DNA from: a virus
DNA: 64,000 nucleotides
Reading direction: 5' to 3' (one strand)
Virus record (IMG/VR): IMGVR_UViG_3300032086_003519
Location: 1-64,000 of that record
The notes below the pieces were generated by a model. The model had not been told where the DNA came from. It saw only the letters and a program-made list of their open reading frames with translations, and made no database searches. Positions 45,158 through 53,911 of this stretch are shown one piece after another (the first letter of the stretch is position 1; every line of letters starts with the position of its first letter). The position numbers and the translations under genes were made by a program.

Positions 45158-45624
45158 TAGTAACCTCTTCTTTTACCTAAGTCTTGCAATAGCGCAGCCA
45201 TTCTTTTAGCGTTGTCAACTTTACCAGAAAGCCGATTGAGTCTAGCCTGCGACATAATCTTTAATCTATTTAATTCTGTAGCCATTGGATTTTCTTTTAT
45301 TGCGGAGTAATATTTTTCCTGCCATTTGGAATATTGTCCTCCGTAGTTCTGTAGTTTGTCTCCGACCATAAACCAGATACTGTCATCACAAAACTCAACG
45401 ACTGTCTTCTCTTTATTATAAACACCTTGAAGATATTCTGCATGAGCAAAAAGAACAAAAGAATAGGACAGTGCCTTCTCTTGGCTCAGTGATCTAACCT
45501 CATCAGAACTGAGCGCCATGATTGGCTCGACTTCCTCGTTTTCTTTTGCGAGATCTGCGTTTCTATCTTCAATCCAGTCATCCACCTTTGAGAGGAATTC
45601 TGTTACTTTTTGTTCGTTAGTCAA
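45157..45624 (-). CDS. Helical protein near recA, possible recombination mediator
   Basis: 155 residues, nearly all helix, with a TTG start (GGAGAG upstream). Central FVLFAHAEYLQGVYNKEK and C-terminal LNRLKIMSQARLNRL form amphipathic helices. The gene follows the RecA and nuclease genes. Size and location recall UvsY-type mediators, but there is no sequence proof; this is an inference from synteny only. Confidence 0.4.
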   Translation of the reverse strand: MTNEQKVTEFLSKVDDWIEDRNADLAKENEEVEPIMALSSDEVRSLSQEKALSYSFVLFAHAEYLQGVYNKEKTVVEFCDDSIWFMVGDKLQNYGGQYSKWQEKYYSAIKENPMATELNRLKIMSQARLNRLSGKVDNAKRMAALLQDLGKRRGY

Positions 45625-46030
45625 ATTTTTCTCTCCATTGTTCTTCAGACTCGTCGTAATTTAATTCAATCAAAGTCATATGATTCAGTTCGCACCAAGC
45701 TCTTTTATCTTTATCTCTTGCTTGAGCTTTGAAAAACGCCATCTTATCTTTGTGAAAAAATGAATTGAACTTAAAGTGTTGTTCGCCATGCACTTCTACG
45801 ACCAGTTCTCTATTTGGCACATAAAGGTCAGCATAAAGTAATGTTTTTCTAGAGCCAGTTTTAGTGCCGGGAAGCGTGACTTCTTCTAAGATTCTATCAT
45901 ATGGATAAATGTCTTTCAATAACTTTCTAGCTTTTTTGTGCAAAGAAGACCTATTTTTTTCACTCACCGAAGCCTGACTTCTGGAAGGATTCCACTTCCA
46001 GACTTTACCATCAAGACCGTGTATTTCCAT
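45617..46030 (-). CDS. Small Vsr/DUF559-like endonuclease
   Basis: 137 residues. The active-site strands YADLYVPNRELVVEVHGEQHF give D, E-x-H and Q-H residues typical of the PD-(D/E)XK Vsr-related fold, with a later strand MTLIELNY. It is shorter than the probable homing enzyme at 18962-19732 and has no DNA-binding repeats. Overlap with the next gene and proximity to RecA suggest a repair nuclease. AAGGG precedes the start. Confidence 0.6.
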   Translation of the reverse strand: MEIHGLDGKVWKWNPSRSQASVSEKNRSSLHKKARKLLKDIYPYDRILEEVTLPGTKTGSRKTLLYADLYVPNRELVVEVHGEQHFKFNSFFHKDKMAFFKAQARDKDKRAWCELNHMTLIELNYDESEEQWREKFD

Positions 46031-47094
46031 TAGAGCATACCCTTAATTTCTTTCTCTAAGATATCAAACACTTCTTCGTTCGCCAGCAAGAAGTTGTAAA
46101 GTCTTTCTTGCCCTTGGAACTTTACTGCCTTTAAGACCGCCTCAGTATCTTCTATATTTGTTTCTGGTTTTATCTTCTTTACTACGTCTGTAAACCCAAC
46201 CATAAACTCACATGTAAACCAAGCGCCAGCTTTGCCAATTAAACCCAAATCCAACCCAAGCATAATAAGTTCTTGAATCTTGTCTACGCCATGACCATAT
46301 TTGATCCAGCTTTGACATTCTGTGCCGGGAGACCCCATTGAGGAACACACAATCTTCCAATTCACAGCTTGGCCTATCTGTGTGTCGCTTTGAACCCAAG
46401 GAGTGATAGATTTGACCTCCATGCGTGTATCAGCCTGATATTGAATCTTGCGCCCACAGTCTGGCATCCTTGAAGCACCATAGCCTGAAGTATTAGCAAT
46501 AAAGTGTGTAATAATAATTAAAGTGGCTCGTTGATTAGGAACGATTTGTCCCATCTTCTTACAGAAGACTGAAAGAATCTTTGGAAGACCTGCTCGTCCG
46601 GGAGTCATATCTCCATCCAGTTCTTTCTCGGGCATTAGCGATGAAGTGGAATCAATAATACAGACACACCCTTCATTCTCTTTTGCGCTAACAAGCTTGA
46701 CTGCAATATCCAGAAACGCTTCTGCACTAAGTGGCTCGTCTTCAGAATGGATGATTTGCATCTTTTCTTTATCTAAACCATCAACACCAAGAAGGTTCAT
46801 CTCTTTTAATCGACCTTCAGCGTCAAGATAGATAATTGGACGACCTTCTTTCTGGCAGTTGGCGGCAATCTGCAAAGCTGTGGTTGTTTTGCCGCACTTC
46901 GGATCTCCGGTTAAGATAACCCAAGAGCCTTCCTTGATTCCGCCACCCAATGCCAAGTCAATCGAAGGACTGACGGTGACAACCTTGTAATCTTTCCTTC
47001 TCTCTAGAATTTGATTCCCAGTAGAAATCACATTGCCATACTTCTTAACAATTTCTTTTACAAATGCTGGATCAGCCTTCTTTGTTTTTGCCAT
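46030..47094 (-). CDS. RecA/UvsX-like recombinase
   Basis: 354 residues. Walker A GDPKCGKTTTALQIA at about 63-77, Walker B GCVCIIDSTSSLMPEKE at about 142, and the DNA-binding loop region PGRAGLPKILSVF with ATLIIITHFIANTSGYG are present. The length matches RecA. It drives strand exchange and recombination-dependent replication. GAGG precedes the ATG. It sits with the nuclease and helical genes in one operon. Confidence 0.88.
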   Translation of the reverse strand: MAKTKKADPAFVKEIVKKYGNVISTGNQILERRKDYKVVTVSPSIDLALGGGIKEGSWVILTGDPKCGKTTTALQIAANCQKEGRPIIYLDAEGRLKEMNLLGVDGLDKEKMQIIHSEDEPLSAEAFLDIAVKLVSAKENEGCVCIIDSTSSLMPEKELDGDMTPGRAGLPKILSVFCKKMGQIVPNQRATLIIITHFIANTSGYGASRMPDCGRKIQYQADTRMEVKSITPWVQSDTQIGQAVNWKIVCSSMGSPGTECQSWIKYGHGVDKIQELIMLGLDLGLIGKAGAWFTCEFMVGFTDVVKKIKPETNIEDTEAVLKAVKFQGQERLYNFLLANEEVFDILEKEIKGML

Positions 47095-47527
47095 TTGAAT
47101 TCCTCAATTTAGAAAAGAGCGATTTGTTACCAAAGCTCTTCATTGGTTTTACATTTACATTATCTTCTTCTACTTCAATAATATCAACCTCTTTGGGTTT
47201 TGGCCTTGAATCTAGAAGTTTTTTGTGTTTTTTGACTTCATCTTTTACCCACTTGGGCAATGCAGAGTAAACTCGTTTGTTTTTATTTATGATATAGTCA
47301 TAGACAGCATCTTCGCCAAATTCAGAAATCATTTTATAGACTTCTTGAACCTGACGTTGATACTGTTTTTTACGAGTTTTATTCCAGAACTTGTAGGGCA
47401 AAGAGCCTTTGTTTTCTCTCTCTGATCTACGTTGCACCAATATCTCAGCTATGTATTGGCCTGTAGTACAGTAATCACCCGTTGAGGGTGACTTGAACCT
47501 GCTCGTTTTGCTTCTTCGTTTCGCCAT
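47072..47527 (-). CDS. Basic hypothetical protein
   Basis: 151 residues, Lys/Arg-rich at the N-terminus (MAKRRSKTSRFKSP), then helical (QRQVQEVYKMISEFGEDAVYDYI). Near the end the protein is acidic (VDIIEVEEDNV) and then basic. It overlaps the previous gene by 53 bases and RecA by 23. It could bind DNA; no family is recognised. Confidence 0.45.
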   Translation of the reverse strand: MAKRRSKTSRFKSPSTGDYCTTGQYIAEILVQRRSERENKGSLPYKFWNKTRKKQYQRQVQEVYKMISEFGEDAVYDYIINKNKRVYSALPKWVKDEVKKHKKLLDSRPKPKEVDIIEVEEDNVNVKPMKSFGNKSLFSKLRNSNGKNKEG

Positions 47528-47981
47528 CTTTCCAAATCATCCAAGAGAGATTTTCTTGAGTAATCATTCTCTTCTGTGTAAATTCCATAAAGTCGCACTC
47601 TGGCCAACTATACTTCTTCACTTCTACTTCAAGATCATCATTTAATAAACCAAATGTCATGTGCTGGTAGGACGGGCCATCTCCAGTCACCATATCAATA
47701 TCTTTTGAAAAGCCTCTAGCAATGAAAAAACCATCAAGGCCATCTTCGTTTTCAAAAACAACTTCTTCTGGCGCGCCCATCACAATTACTTGCGCCTTAG
47801 CTACACATCTACCATTTTCTTCACAGTATCTCTGCAATCTAAGCCAAGGGCTTTCAGGTACTCCGGGACGCTCATAGTCGCCCCATACAATTGTACCATC
47901 ATCTAACGTGCACTTCCAAGTCATGGAAACATCTTCCATAATCAGTTTACGGATATGTTCATCTCTGACAGTACAAATCAT
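47475..47981 (-). CDS. Hypothetical protein, 168 residues
   Basis: ATG 47981 has AAGGGAG six bases upstream and sits just after the preceding stop. The sequence is mixed, with WKCTLDDGTIVWGDYE and EEVVFENEDGLDGFF; the C-terminus overlaps the basic gene by 53 bases. No motif is recognised. Context is the small-gene block ahead of recA. Confidence 0.45.
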   Translation of the reverse strand: MICTVRDEHIRKLIMEDVSMTWKCTLDDGTIVWGDYERPGVPESPWLRLQRYCEENGRCVAKAQVIVMGAPEEVVFENEDGLDGFFIARGFSKDIDMVTGDGPSYQHMTFGLLNDDLEVEVKKYSWPECDFMEFTQKRMITQENLSWMIWKDGETKKQNEQVQVTLNG

Positions 47982-47982
47982 G

Positions 47983-48375
47983 TTAGTCTCCCTTAATCTT
48001 ATGGATAGCACCTCTGTGGCGACGAGCGACATTAATCTTGTCAGGAAGTCTTTCTTCCTTAGTTCCGTCTCCAGCCATAGAAGCCTGTTCAGTCATGATA
48101 ACTGTTCCGTAGCGATTGTTTCTAGCCATTAGTTCACCAGCTTTAGGCATCTCAGGCTCTTCTTCTTCGGGCTCACTACCTGTAATAGTAGCAGAAACTG
48201 CTGGCTTTTCTTCTGCTGAATCGTGCAGTAGTTCTTCTTCGCCTAATTTTGTAAGATACTTGTCTACAGATTTCTCAGACCTGTCAAGCTCTTCTGCAAT
48301 TTCACCCACAGGCAACTCTCGATTGTCCTCAATATACTGTTTTTCGCTTTTTGAAAGCGGGCCTTTCTTAGTCAT
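47983..48375 (-). CDS. Putative helix-turn-helix regulator
   Basis: 130 residues. Residues about 7-45 form a homeodomain-like helix-turn-helix (LSKSEKQYIEDNRELPVGEIAEELDRS). An acidic linker (EPEEEEPEMP) follows, and the tail is basic. GGAGG precedes the ATG. It may control expression or act with the DNA-replication genes; the targets are unknown. Confidence 0.5.
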   Translation of the reverse strand: MTKKGPLSKSEKQYIEDNRELPVGEIAEELDRSEKSVDKYLTKLGEEELLHDSAEEKPAVSATITGSEPEEEEPEMPKAGELMARNNRYGTVIMTEQASMAGDGTKEERLPDKINVARRHRGAIHKIKGD

Positions 48376-48376
48376 T

Positions 48377-48709
48377 TTAAACCTCCATAAGTGATCTTCT
48401 TGCTCGTGTCAAAAAGATTCTATCTCTATTTGTTAAATATTCTATATAGTAATTGTATACGTTTTCTTTAACTTTCCTGAAGTCAAAGTATGGTCTGTTA
48501 TGCATGTTTCTATCTGCACCAAAAGGGTCGAACAAATCACCTCTACCATATTTGATATAATGAGTTTTGTATTCGCCATTCACGACAATTTTAGCAAATG
48601 CATCTTTTTCTTTAACTTCTTCGCCTTTGGCTCCAATAAAGGTTGTAACCTTAGTCGGAACTTCTGGTAAATTCAGATGAGAAATATCATCATTTTCGCC
48701 TCTAGCCAT
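48377..48709 (-). CDS. Hypothetical protein, 110 residues
   Basis: Charged protein with DAFAKIVVNGEYKTHYIKYGRG and a Tyr-rich segment KENVYNYYIEYL near the C-terminus. GGAG precedes the start. It overlaps the next gene by eight bases. No family or membrane segment is recognised. Confidence 0.45.
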   Translation of the reverse strand: MARGENDDISHLNLPEVPTKVTTFIGAKGEEVKEKDAFAKIVVNGEYKTHYIKYGRGDLFDPFGADRNMHNRPYFDFRKVKENVYNYYIEYLTNRDRIFLTRARRSLMEV

Positions 48710-48920
48710 CTAATTTCTCCAATAACTCTTTGATCTTTTTAATACAATCTGCTCTGTCAAAGCCGTCTATAGCTATCTTAGCTTGACGACCAATATCATA
48801 TCTTGCAAGTTCTTCTTCACTAGCTGGAATAGGATCTAGATCTCCATTCCTAAGAACTTCATGCACAGCAATACCGATATGTATAATTGCTTTGTGCGGT
48901 AAGTTAGCTCTATCAACCAT
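48702..48920 (-). CDS. Hypothetical protein, 72 residues
   Basis: Helical; MVDRANLPHKAIIHIGIAVHEV and a C-terminal amphipathic helix DCIKKIKELLEKL. It is coupled to the FmdB-like gene by overlap. No function is apparent. Confidence 0.45.
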   Translation of the reverse strand: MVDRANLPHKAIIHIGIAVHEVLRNGDLDPIPASEEELARYDIGRQAKIAIDGFDRADCIKKIKELLEKLDG

Positions 48921-49261
48921 TACTCACCTTTCTCTATGTATTTCATTTTTTCAGCAGTAGACATCTTGTTGATTTTGTTTCTGCGTTGATTAACCTCTCG
49001 GTCTTTCTTAACCTTGTCCATATTATCAGCCTGCATCTTATCTTGCAGTTCATAGCTTCCCATCTTCTGTGTATTCCTATCGGCTAGGTGTCTTACTGTT
49101 GTAGGCTCACCCTTTACAGACACATGAGGAGCATCTAGTATAACTCTTCTAAATTTATGTTTCTTGCATGACGGACATCTTACCAAAGGTTTCTCCGAGA
49201 ATCTTTGGAACACTTCTTTATAATGTCCACACTCACTACACTCATAATCGTAGGTTGGCAT
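48920..49261 (-). CDS. FmdB-like zinc-ribbon protein
   Basis: 113 residues. It begins MPTYDYECSECGHYKEVFQR and has a second CPSC pair, the FmdB-type zinc ribbon, then a charged helical tail. Such proteins are common small phage regulators of uncertain role. AAGGA precedes the ATG. Confidence 0.65.
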   Translation of the reverse strand: MPTYDYECSECGHYKEVFQRFSEKPLVRCPSCKKHKFRRVILDAPHVSVKGEPTTVRHLADRNTQKMGSYELQDKMQADNMDKVKKDREVNQRRNKINKMSTAEKMKYIEKGE

Positions 49262-49270
49262 TTTGAATCC

Positions 49271-50422
49271 TTAATACAGATTGTTTATAACTTGACAAAC
49301 TTTTTCTATATCTTTTATATCCATGTCGTGGTGATTTGGCACATACATTCCGTTAGAATCTACTAAACAAGAGTTTTTATGACCAACTTTGCCAAATAAT
49401 TTTTGCCAAACTGGTTGCATACCAATGCTCCCAGCTATGAGAGGTCTACATTCAATATTGTTGTCATTAAGAGATTCTGCAAGCTTTTCTCTATCTCTAA
49501 CAATTATTGGATAGCCCATGTTTGATACGAGATTTTGGCACGAAGAAGGCTGTGGTTTCCAGATTGTGTCTTTGATTAGTTCGTCATAAATCAAGAAATT
49601 TTCATGACGTTTACTTGCAATATTATCTATCTTATCGACCTGTCTCAGGCCAATAAATGCTTGCAAATCTGTAGACCTTAAGTTAAATCCAGCAAAGTAA
49701 AATTTATAAAGAGCATTGAACTCGTCTACATTATACTGGTTTCTATACTTTTTCTTAGAATCTTCAGATATGTCTCTATCCCACCCATGACTACGAATCA
49801 TGCGAAGAATTTCTGCAAGATCATCATCATCGGTGCAAATCATACCGCCTTCGATGGTAGATATGTGATGTCCAAAATAAAATGAGAACGAACTCATGTC
49901 GCCAAAAGTTCCTAGCTTCTTGCCATGCACTTCTGATCCAAGACTTTCGCAAGTGTCTTCTATTAGCAGAACAGAGTATTTGTCACAAAGGGCTTTGACT
50001 TCTTGTATATTGCAGTCGAACCCTAGCACATGTACCAATATAAGGGCGGCAGGATTTTCAGTTTGAAATATATTCTCAAGATGACCGAGATCCAGTCCTA
50101 GATTTTGCATATTGCAGTCACAAAGTATAGGCTGAAGCCCGAACTGTATGATAGGAAATACGGTAGTAGACCAAGAGACTTGAGGAGCTACCACTTTATT
50201 GTTTTTCATTTTCCCCGATTGAGCTAAGGCAGAAAAAGCTAGTAGATTTGCCGAAGATCCAGAGTTACAAAAGACTGAGTGCTTCACTCCTAGTTTTGCA
50301 GAGAATTTCTCTTCAAACTCTACAGTTAGCTTGTTCTTCGTTAAGATAGGTTTTGTTTTCAACCACTCAATCAAAGAGTCAATATCTGCATCATCTATGA
50401 TTTCTGCACAAAGTTTTATCAT
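49271..50422 (-). CDS. DegT/DnrJ/EryC1-type PLP enzyme, likely sugar 3-dehydratase
   Basis: 383 residues, the typical length. SVFCNSGSSANLLAFSAL (PLP phosphate site) and LLIEDTCESLG (Asp contacting PLP) are clear. At about residue 180 the usual PLP lysine is replaced by His in SFYFGHHISTIEGGM, as in ColD and RfbH, which dehydrate 4-keto-6-deoxyhexoses at C3. It could act on the same GDP-4-keto-6-deoxymannose as fucose synthase, but the substrate is inferred. It is coupled to the GT10 gene by a four-base overlap. Confidence 0.75.
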   Translation of the reverse strand: MIKLCAEIIDDADIDSLIEWLKTKPILTKNKLTVEFEEKFSAKLGVKHSVFCNSGSSANLLAFSALAQSGKMKNNKVVAPQVSWSTTVFPIIQFGLQPILCDCNMQNLGLDLGHLENIFQTENPAALILVHVLGFDCNIQEVKALCDKYSVLLIEDTCESLGSEVHGKKLGTFGDMSSFSFYFGHHISTIEGGMICTDDDDLAEILRMIRSHGWDRDISEDSKKKYRNQYNVDEFNALYKFYFAGFNLRSTDLQAFIGLRQVDKIDNIASKRHENFLIYDELIKDTIWKPQPSSCQNLVSNMGYPIIVRDREKLAESLNDNNIECRPLIAGSIGMQPVWQKLFGKVGHKNSCLVDSNGMYVPNHHDMDIKDIEKVCQVINNLY

Positions 50423-51351
50423 GCTTCTACAATTCCTTTAAGCTGTTCCAGCAAAAATTCTTGATTTACACATTCCGGTATTTTATTGTCAGGGAAACAG
50501 GGTAATGTTTGTATTTTTTTATATTCAATAGTATTATAACAAAGCTCAAGAACTTTTTCATGTAGATGTTCTAAATTTTCAAAGTTTCTGACATGTAGAA
50601 ATGCTTCTTCGTTGAACTCTTCTGCAACATCTTTGCATCCCCAATAAATAGGTATTGATCCTACATACTTGGGATGAATTATTTTTTCTGTGATCCAGCC
50701 ATCTGATTCTCCGTTATCAAAACAAAGATTAAACTTGAAATCAGATAGATATTCCAGCTTGTGTTTTTCATCTCCGCCAATCGACGGCATATTAGTAAAT
50801 GCTCTCCCTCTACTCTCTACAAGAAGTCCATTATCAATACCAAAGTTTATAAATTTAGGATACGCTTCTTTTCTGTAGCCCATATCATTGTTAGTTAATA
50901 TAGAACAGAATTTACTCTTTTGTGAAACATTAACTTGATTCGTTAACTTTTTTGCTGACAAGAGAAACGCTTGATTTCTGCCCTCTACATAGCTTTCTTG
51001 CTGATCGCCAAACCAGTTTACATACATAGCCCACAGAGGTATTCTGACATTTCTATCATCTTCAAATTTACAAGACGAAATAGAAAAGTCACACTTGCTA
51101 TAGTCGGGATCTCCTGTTCTGTCTATGGATTCTACTAACCAATGAACTATCTTGGAGCTGGTAAATCCTGATGTAAACCTTTCGGGAGGTGGAGCTTGAT
51201 GACTAGCCGGTGAAACCTGACAGATTACAATGTCTGGATTACTATCTGTTATTGTAACGTCGTACTCTTTTCTAAGAGTGTTTGTTATAATGTTGTCGTA
51301 CTCAAAGAAGCCGCCCCACATATTATAAAATTTTAAAGATATGTTTTTCAT
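50419..51351 (-). CDS. GT10-family alpha-1,3-fucosyltransferase-like enzyme
   Basis: 310 residues. The GT10 donor motif is clear: FKFNLCFDNGESDGWITEKIIHPKYVGSIPIYWGCKD at about 205-240. The N-terminal half holds the acceptor domain (KIVHWLVESIDR). These enzymes use GDP-fucose, which the fcl-like gene at 24881-25837 would provide. GAGG precedes the ATG, with a candidate promoter just upstream. Confidence 0.85.
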   Translation of the reverse strand: MKNISLKFYNMWGGFFEYDNIITNTLRKEYDVTITDSNPDIVICQVSPASHQAPPPERFTSGFTSSKIVHWLVESIDRTGDPDYSKCDFSISSCKFEDDRNVRIPLWAMYVNWFGDQQESYVEGRNQAFLLSAKKLTNQVNVSQKSKFCSILTNNDMGYRKEAYPKFINFGIDNGLLVESRGRAFTNMPSIGGDEKHKLEYLSDFKFNLCFDNGESDGWITEKIIHPKYVGSIPIYWGCKDVAEEFNEEAFLHVRNFENLEHLHEKVLELCYNTIEYKKIQTLPCFPDNKIPECVNQEFLLEQLKGIVEA

Positions 51352-51378
51352 TTGTACCTCATATAAATAGTCTAATAC

Positions 51379-51406
51379 ATTATAGAGCTACTTATCGAGT
51401 TGTACA
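51379..51406 (-). promoter_or_regulatory. Possible promoter ahead of the GT10 gene
   Basis: On the minus strand TGTACA (51406-51401) lies 16 bases before a perfect TATAAT (51384-51379), just after the preceding gene. Only the -10 is strong. Confidence 0.35.
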
Positions 51407-51711
51407 TCTATTTTCTTTAAATTTTCTGAGAATTGTTTTAGCGTGCTTACTGTTGTTTCTCTGGCAACTCTTTCTGCGGTCTCAGCGGCATAAGCTTGGA
51501 CTTCTGTTGGGAGTTCATTAGAAAGCGCCTGAAGAAACGTCTCAAACTTCATGGCTGTATCAGTTTGTATTGTGTGACTATAAGAAGCACCTTCCTCTAA
51601 AATGTCTAATCTTTTGTCTAAATATCGGTTGTTATATTCAGCTCTAGCGCCTATAAAAATAACGGCAGCTAGAAAGATGCCTCTAAAAATACTTGACTGG
51701 TTCACCTTCAT
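51388..51711 (-). CDS. Small N-terminally anchored helical protein
   Basis: About 107 residues. The start is uncertain, because in-frame ATGs at 51711 and 51723 both lie inside phoH. A hydrophobic segment IFRGIFLAAVIFIGARA at about 8-24 would anchor or export it. The rest is a helix with TAERVARETTVSTLKQF. The overlap with phoH is about 29 bases. It could be a spanin or membrane factor; unknown. Confidence 0.45.
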   Translation of the reverse strand: MKVNQSSIFRGIFLAAVIFIGARAEYNNRYLDKRLDILEEGASYSHTIQTDTAMKFETFLQALSNELPTEVQAYAAETAERVARETTVSTLKQFSENLKKIDVQLDK

Positions 51712-52393
51712 GTTCATTCTCATCTTCTTCTTTATTGAGTGTCATTAATATTTTGGACACGATACCACTACGAACAATATCGCTATAATCCAGTTTGCAA
51801 ACACCAACACCAGAAACTTCGGAAAGTTTATCCATACAAGTCTTAAGACCACCTTGATGTTTACCTAAGTCGGACTGTCTTAGATCTCCGTTTATCACAG
51901 CCTTAGAATCTTTTCCAATTCTAGTAATAAACATTTTGATTTGTTCAAACGTAGCGTTCTGCGCTTCGTCTAAGATCATAAAACAATTATGAAAGTTTCG
52001 CCCTCTCATATATTCCAGTGGGCATAACTCAATAATATCTCTACTCCTATAAGTTTCTACCGTATTCTTTGTGAGATATTGGTTCATCTCTTCTAGAATA
52101 GGTATTAAATAAGGATTAATTTTTTCTACTAATGTGCCGGGCAAGTGACCCAAACCACGACCCGACTCTACAACAGGTCGAGTAATAATAATTTTGTCTA
52201 CTTTCTTTTCGATCAAGTATTCACACGCCATTCCGACAGAGACGCTAGTCTTTCCCGACCCAGCAGGCCCAGAGCAGAAAGTAACATCAGACCTGTTTAT
52301 ACTCTGCATGTAAGTTTCTTGATTGCGTGTTTTAGGCCGTAATATTTTTCTTCTCTGTCTTGTTGTCTTTGGTTTTTTTGCTTGTCTTGCCAT
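51683..52393 (-). CDS. phoH: PhoH-like ATPase
   Basis: 236 residues. Walker A CSGPAGSGKTSVSVG at about 40-54, IITRPVVESGRGLGHLPGT, and Walker B CFMILDEAQNATFEQIKMF at about 137-155. PhoH proteins are frequent in phages and may act on RNA or in phosphate stress; the exact role is unsettled. The N-terminus is very basic. The gene follows the small membrane gene at 52393-52689. Confidence 0.85.
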   Translation of the reverse strand: MARQAKKPKTTRQRRKILRPKTRNQETYMQSINRSDVTFCSGPAGSGKTSVSVGMACEYLIEKKVDKIIITRPVVESGRGLGHLPGTLVEKINPYLIPILEEMNQYLTKNTVETYRSRDIIELCPLEYMRGRNFHNCFMILDEAQNATFEQIKMFITRIGKDSKAVINGDLRQSDLGKHQGGLKTCMDKLSEVSGVGVCKLDYSDIVRSGIVSKILMTLNKEEDENEHEGEPVKYF

Positions 52394-52689
52394 TAATTAT
52401 TCTCTACTGTTATAGTTTTAATTGCTGAATCCTGACACATTGGACATATCGGCTGAGAGCCGGGCTTATGTATACCAAGTTGGTGATGGGTCATAAGGAT
52501 TGCTTGAATTATCTGTGATTCTCTAAGCCTTGAATGTAAGGGTAATTCTCTGAGTTCTTTTTCTATGGGAATTTTAAGTTCTATTGCTGGCTCCTTATTC
52601 ATTATATGTTTGAACATATAGAAAGAGCCCGCTAAATTCAGTAAAGATAGTGAAAAAAGTACATAAACTGCGTTCTTAAAAAATTTCAT
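52393..52689 (-). CDS. Small membrane protein with CPMC motif
   Basis: 98 residues. The N-terminal hydrophobic helix AVYVLFSLSLLNLAGSFYMF is at about 7-26. The C-terminus has PICPMCQDS, a C-x2-C that could bind metal or be redox active. It is encoded between phoH and the first DUF1501 gene, with overlap to both, so it belongs to the DUF1501 group. The function is unknown. Confidence 0.5.
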   Translation of the reverse strand: MKFFKNAVYVLFSLSLLNLAGSFYMFKHIMNKEPAIELKIPIEKELRELPLHSRLRESQIIQAILMTHHQLGIHKPGSQPICPMCQDSAIKTITVENN

Positions 52690-53900
52690 TAGAATAATTC
52701 TTTTATAATCTTACCAGAGTTGGCAATCTTCATAGGTCTGCCGTTATTACTGGTAAATGTGGTTGTTAGTGAAATGTCAAGAGCTTTGCATACTGAAGCC
52801 ATCACATCTTGAGAAGTGTAAGGTTCTGTATCAACGCGCGTGCCATCTGAATTAGTAGCACCGACAGCAATACCTCCATTCATTCCACCTCCACCAACGA
52901 CAACGCTCCAACTTCGTGCCCAATGGTCACGACCTGCGTTCTGGTTGATTCGAGGAGTTCTACTAAACTCTCCCATCCAAATAATTACTGTGTCTTGTAG
53001 AAGTTCTCTCTGTTCTAGATCTTCAAATAGCGCACTCATACCTTGATCTAACATAGGAAGTTTGTTATCTCTTAATGTAGCATGAATATTCTGATGATTG
53101 TCCCATCCGCCAAGATTAACCTCTATAAACGGCACACCAGCTTCTACTAGCCGTCTAGCCATCAGACAACCTTTACCAAAGTTGTTGTTGCCGTATCTTT
53201 CTTTTACATTTTCTGGTTCGCCTGCAACTTTCAAAGCATCCATCTGTGAGCTTGTCAGTACATTAAATGCTTCCTTTAGAACTGATTGATGTTCTTTTGC
53301 TAGTGAGCCTCGTCTTTGGTTTATAAAATTACTTTCAATTGCATCCAAAGCGTAAGCTCTCTGATAAAATCTCTGATCTACTTTTACATCTAGATTTCTA
53401 ATTCTACCATCGCTATTCACGCTAAATGGAGCATATTTAGAACCAAGAAAACCGGCGCCTATACTTCCTCCACCCACAGAAATAAACTTGGGTATAGAAA
53501 GATCTGGTCTTGGCGACTGATGTGAGATTACTGAACCATAACTAGGATGATCTATGCTTGGGTTCGGAACATATCCAGTATGCATATAATAGCGACCACG
53601 CATATGGTCAGCTTCACGAGTACTCATACTTCTAATAATAGCAGCGTTATGCATCTGTTTTGCCATGAGAGGCATATGTTCACATATTTGCACATCTCCA
53701 GAGGTATTGATGGGACGGAAAGGGCCTCCTGTAGGCGCTCCGGGTTTTAAATCCCAGATGTCCATAGTTGAAGGGCCACCGCCCATCCATAGAAGAATGG
53801 CGGACTTCCCTTTCTTTTTAAGTTCATCTTCGTTAGCTTTAACAGTTTCCGCTAATGATAGCGCACTAAAAACCGATGTTAGAAAGGTACGTCTTTGCAT
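52689..53900 (-). CDS. DUF1501 protein with Tat-like leader, copy 1
   Basis: 403 residues. The N-terminus MQRRTFLTSVFSALSLAETVKA has the RRxFL pattern of twin-arginine signals. The body shows DUF1501 sequence: LLWMGGGPSTMDIWDLKP, SMSTREADHMRGRYYM, the GGWDNHQN region, and the C-terminal EFSRTPRINQNAGRDHW. DUF1501 proteins belong to the alkaline-phosphatase-like superfamily and are mostly from Planctomycetes; their substrate is not established. GAGGTGAAG precedes the ATG. It is the first of three paralogues in the window. Confidence 0.85.
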   Translation of the reverse strand: MQRRTFLTSVFSALSLAETVKANEDELKKKGKSAILLWMGGGPSTMDIWDLKPGAPTGGPFRPINTSGDVQICEHMPLMAKQMHNAAIIRSMSTREADHMRGRYYMHTGYVPNPSIDHPSYGSVISHQSPRPDLSIPKFISVGGGSIGAGFLGSKYAPFSVNSDGRIRNLDVKVDQRFYQRAYALDAIESNFINQRRGSLAKEHQSVLKEAFNVLTSSQMDALKVAGEPENVKERYGNNNFGKGCLMARRLVEAGVPFIEVNLGGWDNHQNIHATLRDNKLPMLDQGMSALFEDLEQRELLQDTVIIWMGEFSRTPRINQNAGRDHWARSWSVVVGGGGMNGGIAVGATNSDGTRVDTEPYTSQDVMASVCKALDISLTTTFTSNNGRPMKIANSGKIIKELF

Positions 53901-53911
53901 GTCTTCACCTC

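Noticed and set aside
49271-50422. Sugar aminotransferase function for the DegT-like enzyme
   Set aside because: The PLP-binding lysine position is His (GHHIST), which argues against aminotransfer and for dehydratase-type chemistry.
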